DNA from: Sphingomonas sp. DG1-23
GTDB lineage: Bacteria > Pseudomonadota > Alphaproteobacteria > Sphingomonadales > Sphingomonadaceae
DNA: 64,000 nucleotides
Direction of reading: 5' to 3'
NCBI RefSeq assembly: GCF_030730875.1
Contig: NZ_JAVAMA010000005.1
Span: 124,001-188,000 of the forward strand
Shown: piece by piece, positions 53,275 to 61,881 of the stretch
How positions within the stretch are numbered: the stretch's first letter is position 1
Layout of the letters: every line of letters begins with the position of its first letter
Notes under the pieces: generated by a model
What the model was told of the DNA's origin: nothing
The model's input: the letters and a program-made list of their open reading frames with translations, nothing else
Databases searched by the model: none
Translations under genes and position numbers: made by a program

Positions 53275-53386
53275 AATCCTCCCCCGCCAGGGGGAGGTCA
53301 GGCGCGGCCCAACGGAGGGGGGAATCACTGGCCGCAGTGAGTTCCTCCGTCGCCTTCGGCGCCACCTCCCCCCGGCGGGGGAAGAT
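53275..53386. repeat. Rep-A composite palindromic element
   Basis: A 112-bp element after the mscS-type gene, with AATCCTCCCCCGCCAGGGGG at the left and the inverse core CCGTCGCCTTCGGCGCCACC followed by a CCCCCGGCGGGGG hairpin at the right. The right half is the reverse complement of the copy near 6.3 kb. Confidence 0.75.
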
Positions 53387-53436
53387 AAGTGAAGCCCCCC
53401 CTCCCGCTTCGCCGTGACTGCGCCTATCTTGCGGCG

Positions 53437-54576
53437 GTGCGTTCCCGACCGATTACCGCCCGTATCGCCGATGGCGTCGCCTCGATCCCCTCGGCCGAGT
53501 GGGATGCCTGTGCGGGGCCCGGCAATCCGTTCGTCTCGCACCGCTTCCTGTCGATCCTCGAACGCTCGGGTTCGGCGAGTGCGCGGGCCGGCTGGCAGCC
53601 GCTGCCGATCATGGTCGCGGGTGCGGAAGGGTGCGCCGCGGCGGTCGCGCCGGCCTATGTCAAATCGCACAGCCAGGGCGAATATGTCTTCGACCATGGC
53701 TGGGCCGATGCATGGGAGCAAGCCGGAGGGAGTTATTATCCCAAGCTGCAGGTCGCGGTGCCGTTCACGCCGGTCCCGGGGCCGCGACTGCTGCTGCGCG
53801 ACGCGACTGCCGCGCCGGCGCTGATCGCCGCGATCGAGGCGGTGACCGACCAGAACGGCCTGTCCTCGGCGCACGTGACCTTCGTGGAGGAAGCCCAATT
53901 GCACTGGTTCGAGGCGGCGGGATGGCTGGTCCGCGCGGGCACCCAGTTCCACTGGCAGAACCACTGTTATGCCGGCTTCGACGACTTCCTCGCGGCACTC
54001 TCCAGCCGCAAGCGCAAGGCGATCCGCAAGGAGCGCGCGGCGGCGCTGGAGGGCCTGACCGTGCGCCATTTGACCGGGAGCGAGATCAGCGAGGCGCATT
54101 GGGACGCTTTCTGGCAATTCTATCAGGACACCGGATCGCGCAAATGGGGCCAGCCCTATCTGACCCGCGCCTTCTTCTCGCTGCTCGGTGCCGAAATGGC
54201 CGACGCGACGCTGCTGATCCTCGCCGAGCGCGACGGCGTGCCGATTGCGGGCGCGCTCAATCTGATCGGCGAGGATGCGCTGTACGGACGCTATTGGGGC
54301 GCGATCGAGGAAGTGCCGTTCCTCCATTTCGAGCTTTGCTATTACCAGGCGATCGACGCGGCGATCGCACGCGGGCTGGCCAGGGTCGAGGCCGGGGCGC
54401 AGGGCGAGCACAAGCTCGCGCGCGGCTATGGCCCGGTGACGACCTGGTCGGCGCATTATATCCCCAATCCGGGCTTCCGGCGCGCAGTGGCCGATTTCCT
54501 GCAGCGCGAGCGCGCGGCAGTCGAGCGCGAGCAGGAGTGGCTCGGCGAGATGATGCCGTTCCGGCGCGAGGGGTGA
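53437..54576 (+). CDS. FemAB/DUF482-like GNAT acyltransferase
   Basis: A 379-residue protein of the DUF482 (peptidoglycan-biosynthesis-like) GNAT family. Family features are IPSAEWDACAGPGNPFVSHRF at the start, FLAALSSRKRKAIRKERAAA in the middle and YEQAIDAAI-like CYYQAIDAAIARGLARVEAGAQGEHKLARGY near the end. It is probably an aminoacyl- or acyltransferase. I chose GTG at 53437 because the product then begins just before the conserved domain; an in-frame GTG at 53389 has a purine-rich site but lies at the edge of the repeat. The start is uncertain. Confidence 0.82.
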   Translation: MRSRPITARIADGVASIPSAEWDACAGPGNPFVSHRFLSILERSGSASARAGWQPLPIMVAGAEGCAAAVAPAYVKSHSQGEYVFDHGWADAWEQAGGSYYPKLQVAVPFTPVPGPRLLLRDATAAPALIAAIEAVTDQNGLSSAHVTFVEEAQLHWFEAAGWLVRAGTQFHWQNHCYAGFDDFLAALSSRKRKAIRKERAAALEGLTVRHLTGSEISEAHWDAFWQFYQDTGSRKWGQPYLTRAFFSLLGAEMADATLLILAERDGVPIAGALNLIGEDALYGRYWGAIEEVPFLHFELCYYQAIDAAIARGLARVEAGAQGEHKLARGYGPVTTWSAHYIPNPGFRRAVADFLQRERAAVEREQEWLGEMMPFRREG

Positions 54577-54604
54577 GGTTTCGCGCGAAAGCGCGAAGAA
54601 GAGG

Positions 54605-54750
54605 TTCGCGCAGAGGCGCAGAGGACGCAGAGGAGGGTATGCGCGAAGACCGTCTCGCGCTGCCGGTAGCGTCCGATCTGTTGCTTGCGTGAGTTCCTGC
54701 CGCTGCCGCGGCGCGTGATTTCCTCTCCGTCCTCTGCGCCTCTGCGCGAA
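54605..54750. repeat. Rep-E long inverted repeat element
   Basis: A 146-bp element with 30-bp terminal arms (left begins TTCGCGCAGAGGCGCAGAGG) that are complementary with one mismatch, around an 86-bp centre. It lies between convergent genes. A copy with the same ends but a different centre is at 61.7 kb. Confidence 0.8.
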
Positions 54751-54777
54751 ACTCCATTTGCCTTCGTGTGAACCCGA

Positions 54778-56463
54778 TCAGGGCAAGGGCGAGGGCGAGG
54801 CTTCGGGCTCGGGGAGGTTGCTGGTGAACTGGCGGCCGTCGTTCAGGATGATGTCGCGTTCCCATTTCGGCAGCGGCAGCTCGCCCGGACGGATGACCGG
54901 CGCGGGGACGTCATGGTCGACGCGGTAGAGCCCGCTATTGCTGTGATCGTCGACATAGACGGGCACGAGCCCCTGCATGAAGCGCTGGGGGAATTCGGGG
55001 GGGCGGATCAGCCAGACATAATCGAACGCGTCGCGCGGGAAGCGGGTCAGCGCCCAGGGGACCGGCCGCCACCATTCGCGCGGGCATTGCACGTCGGTGA
55101 CGATCTGCGACGGATCGTGGGCGAAACGCTTCGCCGCGGCATAGCGCACGGTGAGCAATTGCGCGCCCGGCATCGACCATTGATCGTTGGTGTAGGCAAG
55201 CTTGCGCTCGAGCGCGAGCGCGGGGACGTGCTGGAGGCGCGTCATCTTCCATTCGTTATAGCAGGTCTCGCCGACGAAGCTGACCAGCCGCGCGCCTTCG
55301 GGCAGATGCTCGAGCGCCTTCAATTCGCGATCGTACGACTTGTCGTAGAGGAAGAAGCTCCACGTCGTCGCGGCGATGCGCGCGGTGAAGAATGCCATGC
55401 CGAGTGCCGCGACCAGCGCCGCGCCGCGCATCGACAGGCCGGGCTTGGGCCGGATCGCAATGATCCCGATCGCCATCAGGAAGGGGACCAGCCGCATATC
55501 GGCATAGGCCGAGCCGAACACGATCCGCGGCAGCAGGATGTACACCGCGGCGAGGAACAGGAAGGTCAGGCCGAGATTGCGCGAATATTGGAGATTGGGG
55601 TCGCGGATCGCCTTGAACAGCAACAGGAACAGCACCCCGACCGAGGCGATGTCGAACAATTGCCAGCGATCGCGGAAGACCTGGACGATCCACAGCATCT
55701 TGGCGCGCCAGTTGAACCAGTCCGCGGTCTGGCCGGTGACATGACCGCCGCTGCGCCACATCAGCATCAGCAATGCCGGCGGAGCGAGCGGGAGGCACTG
55801 GATCCCGGCATGGAACCACGGCAGCAGCCATGCCCGGACGAAACCCTCGCCGCGATGCCTGTCGTGGCTGCGGACCAATTCGGCCGAGAAAGCGAGCACG
55901 CCGAGCACGCCCCAGCCGAAAGTGTGAGTGATCCAGATCAGCACCGAGATCGGCAGGAACACCATCGCGCGGAAGCCGAGCCTGCCGAGCCGGCCCAGCC
56001 GCAGCCACCAGCCGAAGCCGAGCAATGCCAGCCCCATCGACAGGGCGAAATTGACGAAGCCGAAATGGAAGGGGAAGGCGTAAGCCAGCGGCAGCGCGAA
56101 CAAGGCGGTCGCCGGGATGCGGCCATGCACCTCGCGCGCGATCATCAGCAGTCCGGCGACGGTCAGCGCGGGGATCGCGATGACGATCAATTTGACCGCG
56201 AACTCGAGCCCGAACAATTTCGACAGGGGAATGACCAACAGGTCGACCCCGAGATTGCCCATCAGGCTCCAGTTGAAATTATACCATTGGTGCAGATGCG
56301 GCGCCTGCTCCCAGACCAATTGGACGCGGTAGCGCCCCATATGGCCGGGCAGGTCGACGAGCGGCGGGATGTCGGGCCAGAGCAACGGCACGACGGCCAT
56401 GAAGGTGGCGAGCGCCACGAACCACCGTGTCTGCCACCAATGCAGCCTTTCGCCCCTGTCCAT
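54778..56463 (-). CDS. polytopic membrane protein, paralogue 2 of a tandem pair
   Basis: A 561-residue membrane protein with about 10-11 hydrophobic segments up to residue 375 and a soluble C-terminal part. I recognise no named family. It is clearly paralogous to the gene just upstream: shared landmarks are WWQTRWFVAL, GHMGRYRVQL, SFVGETCYNEW, NDQWSMPG and DYVWLIRPPEF. The overall plan (loop after the first helix, many helices, exported C-terminal domain) resembles GT-C glycosyltransferases, but no catalytic residue can be named. It is last in an operon, nine bases after its paralogue. Confidence 0.7.
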   Translation of the reverse strand: MDRGERLHWWQTRWFVALATFMAVVPLLWPDIPPLVDLPGHMGRYRVQLVWEQAPHLHQWYNFNWSLMGNLGVDLLVIPLSKLFGLEFAVKLIVIAIPALTVAGLLMIAREVHGRIPATALFALPLAYAFPFHFGFVNFALSMGLALLGFGWWLRLGRLGRLGFRAMVFLPISVLIWITHTFGWGVLGVLAFSAELVRSHDRHRGEGFVRAWLLPWFHAGIQCLPLAPPALLMLMWRSGGHVTGQTADWFNWRAKMLWIVQVFRDRWQLFDIASVGVLFLLLFKAIRDPNLQYSRNLGLTFLFLAAVYILLPRIVFGSAYADMRLVPFLMAIGIIAIRPKPGLSMRGAALVAALGMAFFTARIAATTWSFFLYDKSYDRELKALEHLPEGARLVSFVGETCYNEWKMTRLQHVPALALERKLAYTNDQWSMPGAQLLTVRYAAAKRFAHDPSQIVTDVQCPREWWRPVPWALTRFPRDAFDYVWLIRPPEFPQRFMQGLVPVYVDDHSNSGLYRVDHDVPAPVIRPGELPLPKWERDIILNDGRQFTSNLPEPEASPSPLP

Positions 56464-56472
56464 CGCGCCGCT

Positions 56473-58032
56473 TTAGTGCGGAGGATTGGTTCCAGACAAG
56501 CGATGGTTGTCGATCCGGTACAGCACATCCGAATCGTTGCGCCAGATCGGGGTCATTCCGGCGACGAGCCGCGGATCGAAAGCGGGCGGATCGATCAGCC
56601 AGACATAGTCGGCATGTGCGCGCGGCACACGGGCGAGCGCCACGGCGAGCGGCAGATAGCTGGGCTCGGCCGCGCACCAGTCGGCCATCACCATTTGCGA
56701 AGGGTCGCCGTCGAAATCGTGGAGGCCGGTCACCACGATCTTGAGCGGCGTGCTGCCGCCGAGACGCCATTGATCGTTGGAGAAAGCGGCGCGGCGCGCC
56801 GTCGCCAGGCCGGGCAGGTGACTGGTGCGGCGATCCGACCACGGCTTGGCGCAGTCCTGGCCGACGAAACTGACGAGGCGGCTGCCGCGCGGGACATGGT
56901 CGAGCGCGGCGAGATGGCGCTCCCAATTGCGGCCGTGGAGCCACAGGCTTGCCGTGTTGCCGGCGATGCGCGCACCGAAAAAGGCCAGTCCGATCATCGC
57001 CATCGCAGATTTTTCGCGGAAGGACATGGTCTCGCCGGCGCCCAGGCTGAGCAACGCCAGCGCGACGAGATAGGGCGCCAGCCGCATATCGGCGAAGGCC
57101 GACATGAACAGCATGAAGGGCAGGAGCACGAAGGCGAGGAGCAGCAGCAGGCTGGCCGCGACCAGAGCCGGCGATTTCGCGACCCGATCGCTGCGAAACC
57201 CGCGATAGAGCAGGATCGCGATCAACGCCGCCGACGCCATGTCGAATTCGGGCCAGCGATCGCGGAACACCATCGCCAGCCAGCCCGCCTTGAACTGAAA
57301 GTCGAAGAAATGGTGGGTGACGCTGTCGCCATGGCTTTCGTTCGATCGCCACAGGATCAGCAGCACGAACGGCAAGGCGAGCGGCAGACAGCCGATTCCT
57401 GCATGGAAGATCGCTGCGGGCCAGCCCCGGCCCTGCCCGCGCGCCCGCGCGAGCTCGGCGCCATAGATCATCAGGCACAGCGCACCCCAACCGACGATAT
57501 GGGCAATCCAGACCAGGACCGCGAGCGGCACGAAGATCGATGCGCGCAGGCGAAACTGCTCCTGCCGGCCGAGCCGCAGCCACAATGCGAAGGCGTTGAG
57601 CGCCAGCGCCATCGCGAAGCAATGGTTCACGAAGCCGAAGTGAAAGGCGTAGTTGTAAGCGAGGGGCAGCGCGAGCAGCGCCCAGGGCTGGACCCGGCCA
57701 TGCGCCTCGCGCGAGATCCACAAGATGCCGCTCGCAGTCAGCCCGACGGTCAGCAGGACCGCGGATTTGACCGCGGGCTCGAGCCCGATCAGCGGGCTGA
57801 GCCCCGCGACGATCAGGTCGACTCCGAGATTGCCGACGAACCGCCATTGATAGCTATAAAATTGCGACAGCGCGTCGGCGTCGGTGCCGAGCATCACCCG
57901 ATAGCGGCCGATATGCCCCGCGAGATCGGTGAGCGGGGGCACCGTCGGCAGCAGCAGCGGGACGAGCGCAAGCAGGATCGCCAGTGCGGCGAACCAGCGC
58001 GTCTCCCACCAGACGGTTTCGGTGCGGCTCAA
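56473..58032 (-). CDS. polytopic membrane protein, paralogue 1 of a tandem pair
   Basis: A 519-residue membrane protein with about 10-11 hydrophobic segments. It matches its downstream neighbour at WWETRWFAAL, GHIGRYRVML, SFVGQDCAKPW, NDQWRLGG and DYVWLIDPPAF. The start is TTG at 58032, sharing TTGA with the stop of the upstream gene; it yields MSRTETVWWETRWF, which aligns with the start of the paralogue, and no ATG offers an equivalent N terminus. The overlap implies translational coupling. Function is unknown; a GT-C-like membrane transferase is a reasonable guess. Confidence 0.7.
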   Translation of the reverse strand: MSRTETVWWETRWFAALAILLALVPLLLPTVPPLTDLAGHIGRYRVMLGTDADALSQFYSYQWRFVGNLGVDLIVAGLSPLIGLEPAVKSAVLLTVGLTASGILWISREAHGRVQPWALLALPLAYNYAFHFGFVNHCFAMALALNAFALWLRLGRQEQFRLRASIFVPLAVLVWIAHIVGWGALCLMIYGAELARARGQGRGWPAAIFHAGIGCLPLALPFVLLILWRSNESHGDSVTHHFFDFQFKAGWLAMVFRDRWPEFDMASAALIAILLYRGFRSDRVAKSPALVAASLLLLLAFVLLPFMLFMSAFADMRLAPYLVALALLSLGAGETMSFREKSAMAMIGLAFFGARIAGNTASLWLHGRNWERHLAALDHVPRGSRLVSFVGQDCAKPWSDRRTSHLPGLATARRAAFSNDQWRLGGSTPLKIVVTGLHDFDGDPSQMVMADWCAAEPSYLPLAVALARVPRAHADYVWLIDPPAFDPRLVAGMTPIWRNDSDVLYRIDNHRLSGTNPPH

Positions 58033-59756
58033 GGGTTGGGCTCCGTGGACGGGGGAACGAACGCGAACACTGCCGGCGCCTCGCCGGGAGGCGAGAGCGG
58101 GCGCAGCCATGCCGGCGGACGGCCACTGCGCAACGCGCCGCTCAGCCGGGCGGGATCGGCGACCTGCACGCCGAGCTCGTCGAAATCGCCGGGGCAGAGC
58201 GCGACATAATCGACTCGCCATTGCCGGGCGAGCCGCGGGGCATTCTCGATCGGGCCGAGGAAGAAGCGGTACATCGCCATGTTGCCGGCGCCGCCGCGAT
58301 GATAGGGCGCCGCCACTACGCGATGCGGCGTCGCCGCGAGCGCCCAAGCGCCCATATCGATCGGCGCGATCAGCGTGCCCGGCGGCAAGGCAGCGAGACG
58401 CGCGAGCGCGGCGGGGCTGGTGCAATCGCCTGTGGCGGGTCCGGACGCGCCTTCCGGCGCCACGGCGCTCCCGGCGATCGGGTAGAGCAAGCCGGCGGAA
58501 ACCAGCCAGGCCGGAAGCAAGACGATCACGCCCTTCGCGCGCGCGGCAGTGACCAATGCGGCGAGCGCCGGCGCGGCGAGCAGCGCGCCGGCATAGGCGC
58601 CGCGCAGCTGGATCAGGGTCAGGGCGAGCGCACCAAGCTGGAGCGCGAGAAGGACCAGCCAACGCGGGTCCCGCGACCGGCGCCACACCCAGATACCGGC
58701 AGCGATGCCCGCCAGCATCAGCCCGGCATAGCCGATCGCATGGCCGAGCGGCGCACCGATCAGCGGTTGCGCTTCGGCGACATTGGCGAGCCACAGCTGC
58801 GCGAGCAGCGGATCGACCCGACCATAAGGCTGCACGCAGCCGGGCGCGAGCGCGCACGCGCCGAAGAGGGCAACCGGGGCAAGAATCAGCGCGGCGATCC
58901 GTCGGGCGCGTGGCGACTGCATTGCGAAACCGAATGCGGCCAGCGCGAGCGGCGCCAGTGCGGCAAGCTGCGCCGCGCGCCAGAATATTGCAGTGAAGCC
59001 GTCGCAGCCCGGCCAGTCCCAGCCGCTGGTGCGCAGCAGTGCCGATGCGGCGGCGAGCGCGAGGACCAGGCCGACGGCATAGCCGGCGAGCCGCGCCTGG
59101 CCTTCGCGGCCTCCGGCGATCCAGCGGACGGCGATCGCGGTCCCGCCGATCGCGAGCAACGGCGCAGTCTCGATGCCGATGACCAAAGATGCCGCCGTCG
59201 CGAGGCCGGCGGCCGCGCCGGCTGCGAGATTGCCCCGCCCGATCGCAGCGCGCGCGACGATCAGCAGCAGCACCAGCTGGAGCCCGTGATGGTCGATCCG
59301 TCCCGGCATGAACAGGCTGGTCGCGGGATAAGCGAGCGCAGCGATCAGCGCGGCCACCGGCCCCGAAGTGCCGAGCGCGCGCGCGATCGCGGCGACCAGC
59401 GCCAGCGCGGCGGCGAAGAGCAATGCCGGCCACAGGGTCACGGCGACCAGTTCGGCGGCGTGCGTCCCGAGCAGAGGCGAGAGCAAGAAGATCAGCGCGC
59501 CGGGCACCAGATCGGGCAACCGCGACCAATGCATCTCGAGCCCCGGCGGCGACCCGAGCCGGTGCTGGGCGAGATCGCCGAAGCCCTGCCCGCCCAGCCA
59601 GTCGCGGATCTGCTGGAGGCGGACCACGTCGTCGGTGTCGGGCAGGCGCAGCGCGAAGAGGCTCGCCCAGACCTGCACGGTCCACGCGCAGGTCAGCAGC
59701 CCCGCGAGGAGCAGGGCGACGCCGAGGTCGCGGGCCGGGCGGGAGGGTTCGTCCAC
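58029..59756 (-). CDS. polytopic GT-C-like membrane protein, first gene of the operon
   Basis: A 575-residue membrane protein with about 11-12 hydrophobic segments. After the first helix comes LPDTDDVVRLQQIRDWL and LEMHWSRLPDL, resembling the acidic first loop of GT-C oligosaccharyl- and mannosyltransferases. MPGRIDHHGLQLVLLL and a soluble C-terminal part with APYHRGGAGNMAMYRFFLG follow. It probably transfers a lipid-linked sugar, but this rests on the fold-like pattern only. The start is GTG at 59756. It overlaps the first tandem paralogue by four bases, so the three proteins are likely made together. Confidence 0.72.
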   Translation of the reverse strand: MDEPSRPARDLGVALLLAGLLTCAWTVQVWASLFALRLPDTDDVVRLQQIRDWLGGQGFGDLAQHRLGSPPGLEMHWSRLPDLVPGALIFLLSPLLGTHAAELVAVTLWPALLFAAALALVAAIARALGTSGPVAALIAALAYPATSLFMPGRIDHHGLQLVLLLIVARAAIGRGNLAAGAAAGLATAASLVIGIETAPLLAIGGTAIAVRWIAGGREGQARLAGYAVGLVLALAAASALLRTSGWDWPGCDGFTAIFWRAAQLAALAPLALAAFGFAMQSPRARRIAALILAPVALFGACALAPGCVQPYGRVDPLLAQLWLANVAEAQPLIGAPLGHAIGYAGLMLAGIAAGIWVWRRSRDPRWLVLLALQLGALALTLIQLRGAYAGALLAAPALAALVTAARAKGVIVLLPAWLVSAGLLYPIAGSAVAPEGASGPATGDCTSPAALARLAALPPGTLIAPIDMGAWALAATPHRVVAAPYHRGGAGNMAMYRFFLGPIENAPRLARQWRVDYVALCPGDFDELGVQVADPARLSGALRSGRPPAWLRPLSPPGEAPAVFAFVPPSTEPNP

Positions 59757-59820
59757 GCGGGCCGGCGTAACGCGTCATGGTTAAGCACGGGTTAGGGCAT
59801 CCGGACGAAAGCCCCGGTCC

Positions 59821-59882
59821 GTCATCCCGATCTCAGGCGAAGGCGCGATACGGCACGCGATCCCGGCTTTCGCCGGGATGAC
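59821..59882. repeat. Rep-B-prime palindromic element
   Basis: A 62-bp element beginning GTCATCCCGA and ending ATCCCGGCTTTCGCCGGGATGAC. The right end is a strong hairpin placed 15 bases past the argG stop, where it could act as a terminator. Confidence 0.7.
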
Positions 59883-59896
59883 GATGCGGTGACGGG

Positions 59897-61114
59897 TCAG
59901 CCGTCGCGTCGACCCAGCAGGCGGAGCCGCAGTGCGTTCAGCTTGATGAAGCCCGCCGCATCGCGCTGGTCATAGGCGCCCTGATCGTCCTCGAAGGTGA
60001 CGACCTTCTCGCTGTACAGGCTGTTGGGCGAGCGGCGGCCGGTGACGATGACATTGCCCTTGTAGAGCTTCAGCCGGACGGTGCCGGTGACCTTGGCCTG
60101 GCTGTGGTCGATCGCGGCCTGGAGCATCTCGCGCTCGGGCGCGAACCAGAAGCCATTATAGATCAGTTCGGCATAACGCGGCATCAGCTCGTCCTTGAGA
60201 TGCGCGGCCCCGCGATCGAGCGTGATCTGCTCGATCCCGCGATGGGCGAGCTGATAGATCGTCCCGCCCGGAGTCTCGTACATGCCGCGCGACTTCATGC
60301 CGACGAAGCGGTTCTCGACCAGATCGAGCCGGCCGATGCCGTGTTTGCGGCCGAGTTCGTTGAGCGCGGTCAGCAGAGTCGCCGGCGACATCGCCTCGCC
60401 GTTCAATGCGACGCCGTCGCCGCGCTCGAAATCGATCGTGATGCTTTCCGGCGCGTCGGGCGCGTCCTCGGGATTGACCGTGCGCGAATAGACGTAATCG
60501 GGGACTTCCTCCCACGGATCCTCGAGCACCTTGCCCTCGGACGAGGTGTGGAGAAGGTTGGCGTCGGTCGAGAAGGGCGCCTCGCCGCGCTTGTCGCGCG
60601 CGATCGGGATCTGGTGCGCCTCGGCGAACTCGATCAGCCGCTCGCGGCTGGTCAGATCCCATTCGCGCCATGGCGCGATCACCTTGATGTCGGGATTGAG
60701 CGCGTAATAGCCGAGCTCGAAGCGGACCTGATCATTGCCCTTGCCGGTGGCGCCGTGGCTCACCGCATCGGCATTGACCTGGCGGGCGATCTCGATCTGG
60801 CGCCTGGCGATCAGCGGGCGCGCGATCGAGGTGCCGAGCAGGTACAGCCCCTCATATTGCGCATTGGCGCGCATCATCGGGAAGACGAAGTCGCGGACGA
60901 ATTCCTCGCGCAGATCGTCGATGAAGATGTGCTCGGGCTTGACCCCGGCCATCTCGGCCTTGCCGCGCACCGGGCCGAGCTCCTCGCCCTGGCCGAGATC
61001 GGCAGTGAAGGTCACCACCTCGCACTGATATTCCTGCTGGAGCCACTTCAGGATCACGCTCGTGTCCAGCCCGCCCGAATAAGCGAGAACGACTCGGTTG
61101 ATCTTGTCGGACAT
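59897..61114 (-). CDS. argG: argininosuccinate synthase
   Basis: A 405-residue enzyme joining citrulline and aspartate with ATP in arginine synthesis. The N-terminal pyrophosphatase loop is [17 protein letters not shown]; the substrate region includes [17 protein letters not shown], the citrulline site includes [13 protein letters not shown], and [15 protein letters not shown] is conserved. The length matches the common bacterial type. It is divergent from the DUF1801 gene with a 99-bp shared promoter region. No other arginine gene is nearby. Confidence 0.96.
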   Translation of the reverse strand: MSDKINRVVLAYSGGLDTSVILKWLQQEYQCEVVTFTADLGQGEELGPVRGKAEMAGVKPEHIFIDDLREEFVRDFVFPMMRANAQYEGLYLLGTSIARPLIARRQIEIARQVNADAVSHGATGKGNDQVRFELGYYALNPDIKVIAPWREWDLTSRERLIEFAEAHQIPIARDKRGEAPFSTDANLLHTSSEGKVLEDPWEEVPDYVYSRTVNPEDAPDAPESITIDFERGDGVALNGEAMSPATLLTALNELGRKHGIGRLDLVENRFVGMKSRGMYETPGGTIYQLAHRGIEQITLDRGAAHLKDELMPRYAELIYNGFWFAPEREMLQAAIDHSQAKVTGTVRLKLYKGNVIVTGRRSPNSLYSEKVVTFEDDQGAYDQRDAAGFIKLNALRLRLLGRRDG

Positions 61115-61213
61115 GAGGCAGGCGACTCCTGAAGATGCGCGGGAAAACCGGGGGCGCTCTAGGGTCCCTGCACTCGCGGCGCAACTCTGCTAGACTGCGC
61201 GGCGGAGGACAGC

Positions 61214-61627
61214 ATGGCCGAGATCAAGACCAAAGCCACGCCGGCGAGCGTCGATGGCTTCATCGAGGCCGTGGCGAATCCGCGCCGGCGCGAGGATGCG
61301 AAGGCGGTGCGCGCGATGATGGAGCGCGTGTCGGGCGATCCGGCGCAGATGTGGGGGCCTTCGATCATCGGCTTCGGCAGCTATCATTACCGCTACGACA
61401 GCGGGCACGAAGGCGACATGTGCCGGATCGGCTTCTCGCCGCGCGCGGCGCAGCTGGTTTTCTATGTCGGCGGCTTCGAGGGATATGAGGCTCTGCTCGC
61501 CCGGCTGGGCAAGCACAAGACGAGCAAGGCGTGCCTCTACGTCAACAAGCTCGCCGATGTGGATGTGGGCGTGCTCGAAGAGATCGTGCGGGAGAGCTGG
61601 ACGAAAGGCGATGCGGCCTGCGGCTGA
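61214..61627 (+). CDS. DUF1801 domain protein
   Basis: A 137-residue soluble protein. The DUF1801 (YdhG-like) pattern is visible: AVANPRRREDAKAVRAMMERVSGDPAQMWGPSIIGFGSYHYRYDSG, then FSPRAAQLVFYVGGFEGYE, and a C-terminal helix ending in WTKGDAAC. Family members are small alpha-beta proteins with no established activity. GGAGG five bases before the ATG supports the start. It stands alone between argG (divergent) and the CFA synthase gene (convergent). Confidence 0.85.
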   Translation: MAEIKTKATPASVDGFIEAVANPRRREDAKAVRAMMERVSGDPAQMWGPSIIGFGSYHYRYDSGHEGDMCRIGFSPRAAQLVFYVGGFEGYEALLARLGKHKTSKACLYVNKLADVDVGVLEEIVRESWTKGDAACG

Positions 61628-61663
61628 GTGCACGCTTTTTCACGCGCAGGGTGGAAAGATTGG

Positions 61664-61839
61664 TTCGCGCAGGAGGCGCAGGAGACCCAGAGATCGCTCG
61701 CTGCGTCCCATCGCTTCCCAGGGGAGCAAACCGATATCCTTATCAGAAAGCGGCGTTCCGCCGCCATCCAGACGTGCGATTGTCCAGAGCAACTGCCCGT
61801 TGGGATGCGGTCCCTGCGTCCTCTGCGCCTCTGCGCGAA
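61664..61839. repeat. Rep-E long inverted repeat element
   Basis: A 176-bp element with ends TTCGCGCAGGAGGCGCAGGA and CCTCTGCGCCTCTGCGCGAA, complementary apart from a few mismatches and single-base insertions. The right end is nearly identical to the copy at 54.6 kb, while the centre is unrelated to it. It fills most of the gap between convergent genes. Confidence 0.75.
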
Positions 61840-61881
61840 TAAGCCTTCGCGTGTCCGCGTTAATCTCTTGCGCAAGGCGCC

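Noticed and set aside
54913..58209. A 1,098-codon open frame on the plus strand opposite the membrane-protein operon
   Set aside because: Its translation is dominated by Arg, Asp, Gln, Glu and His without any domain pattern, as expected for the antisense of hydrophobic GC-rich genes. The minus-strand frames have clear membrane topology and paralogy.
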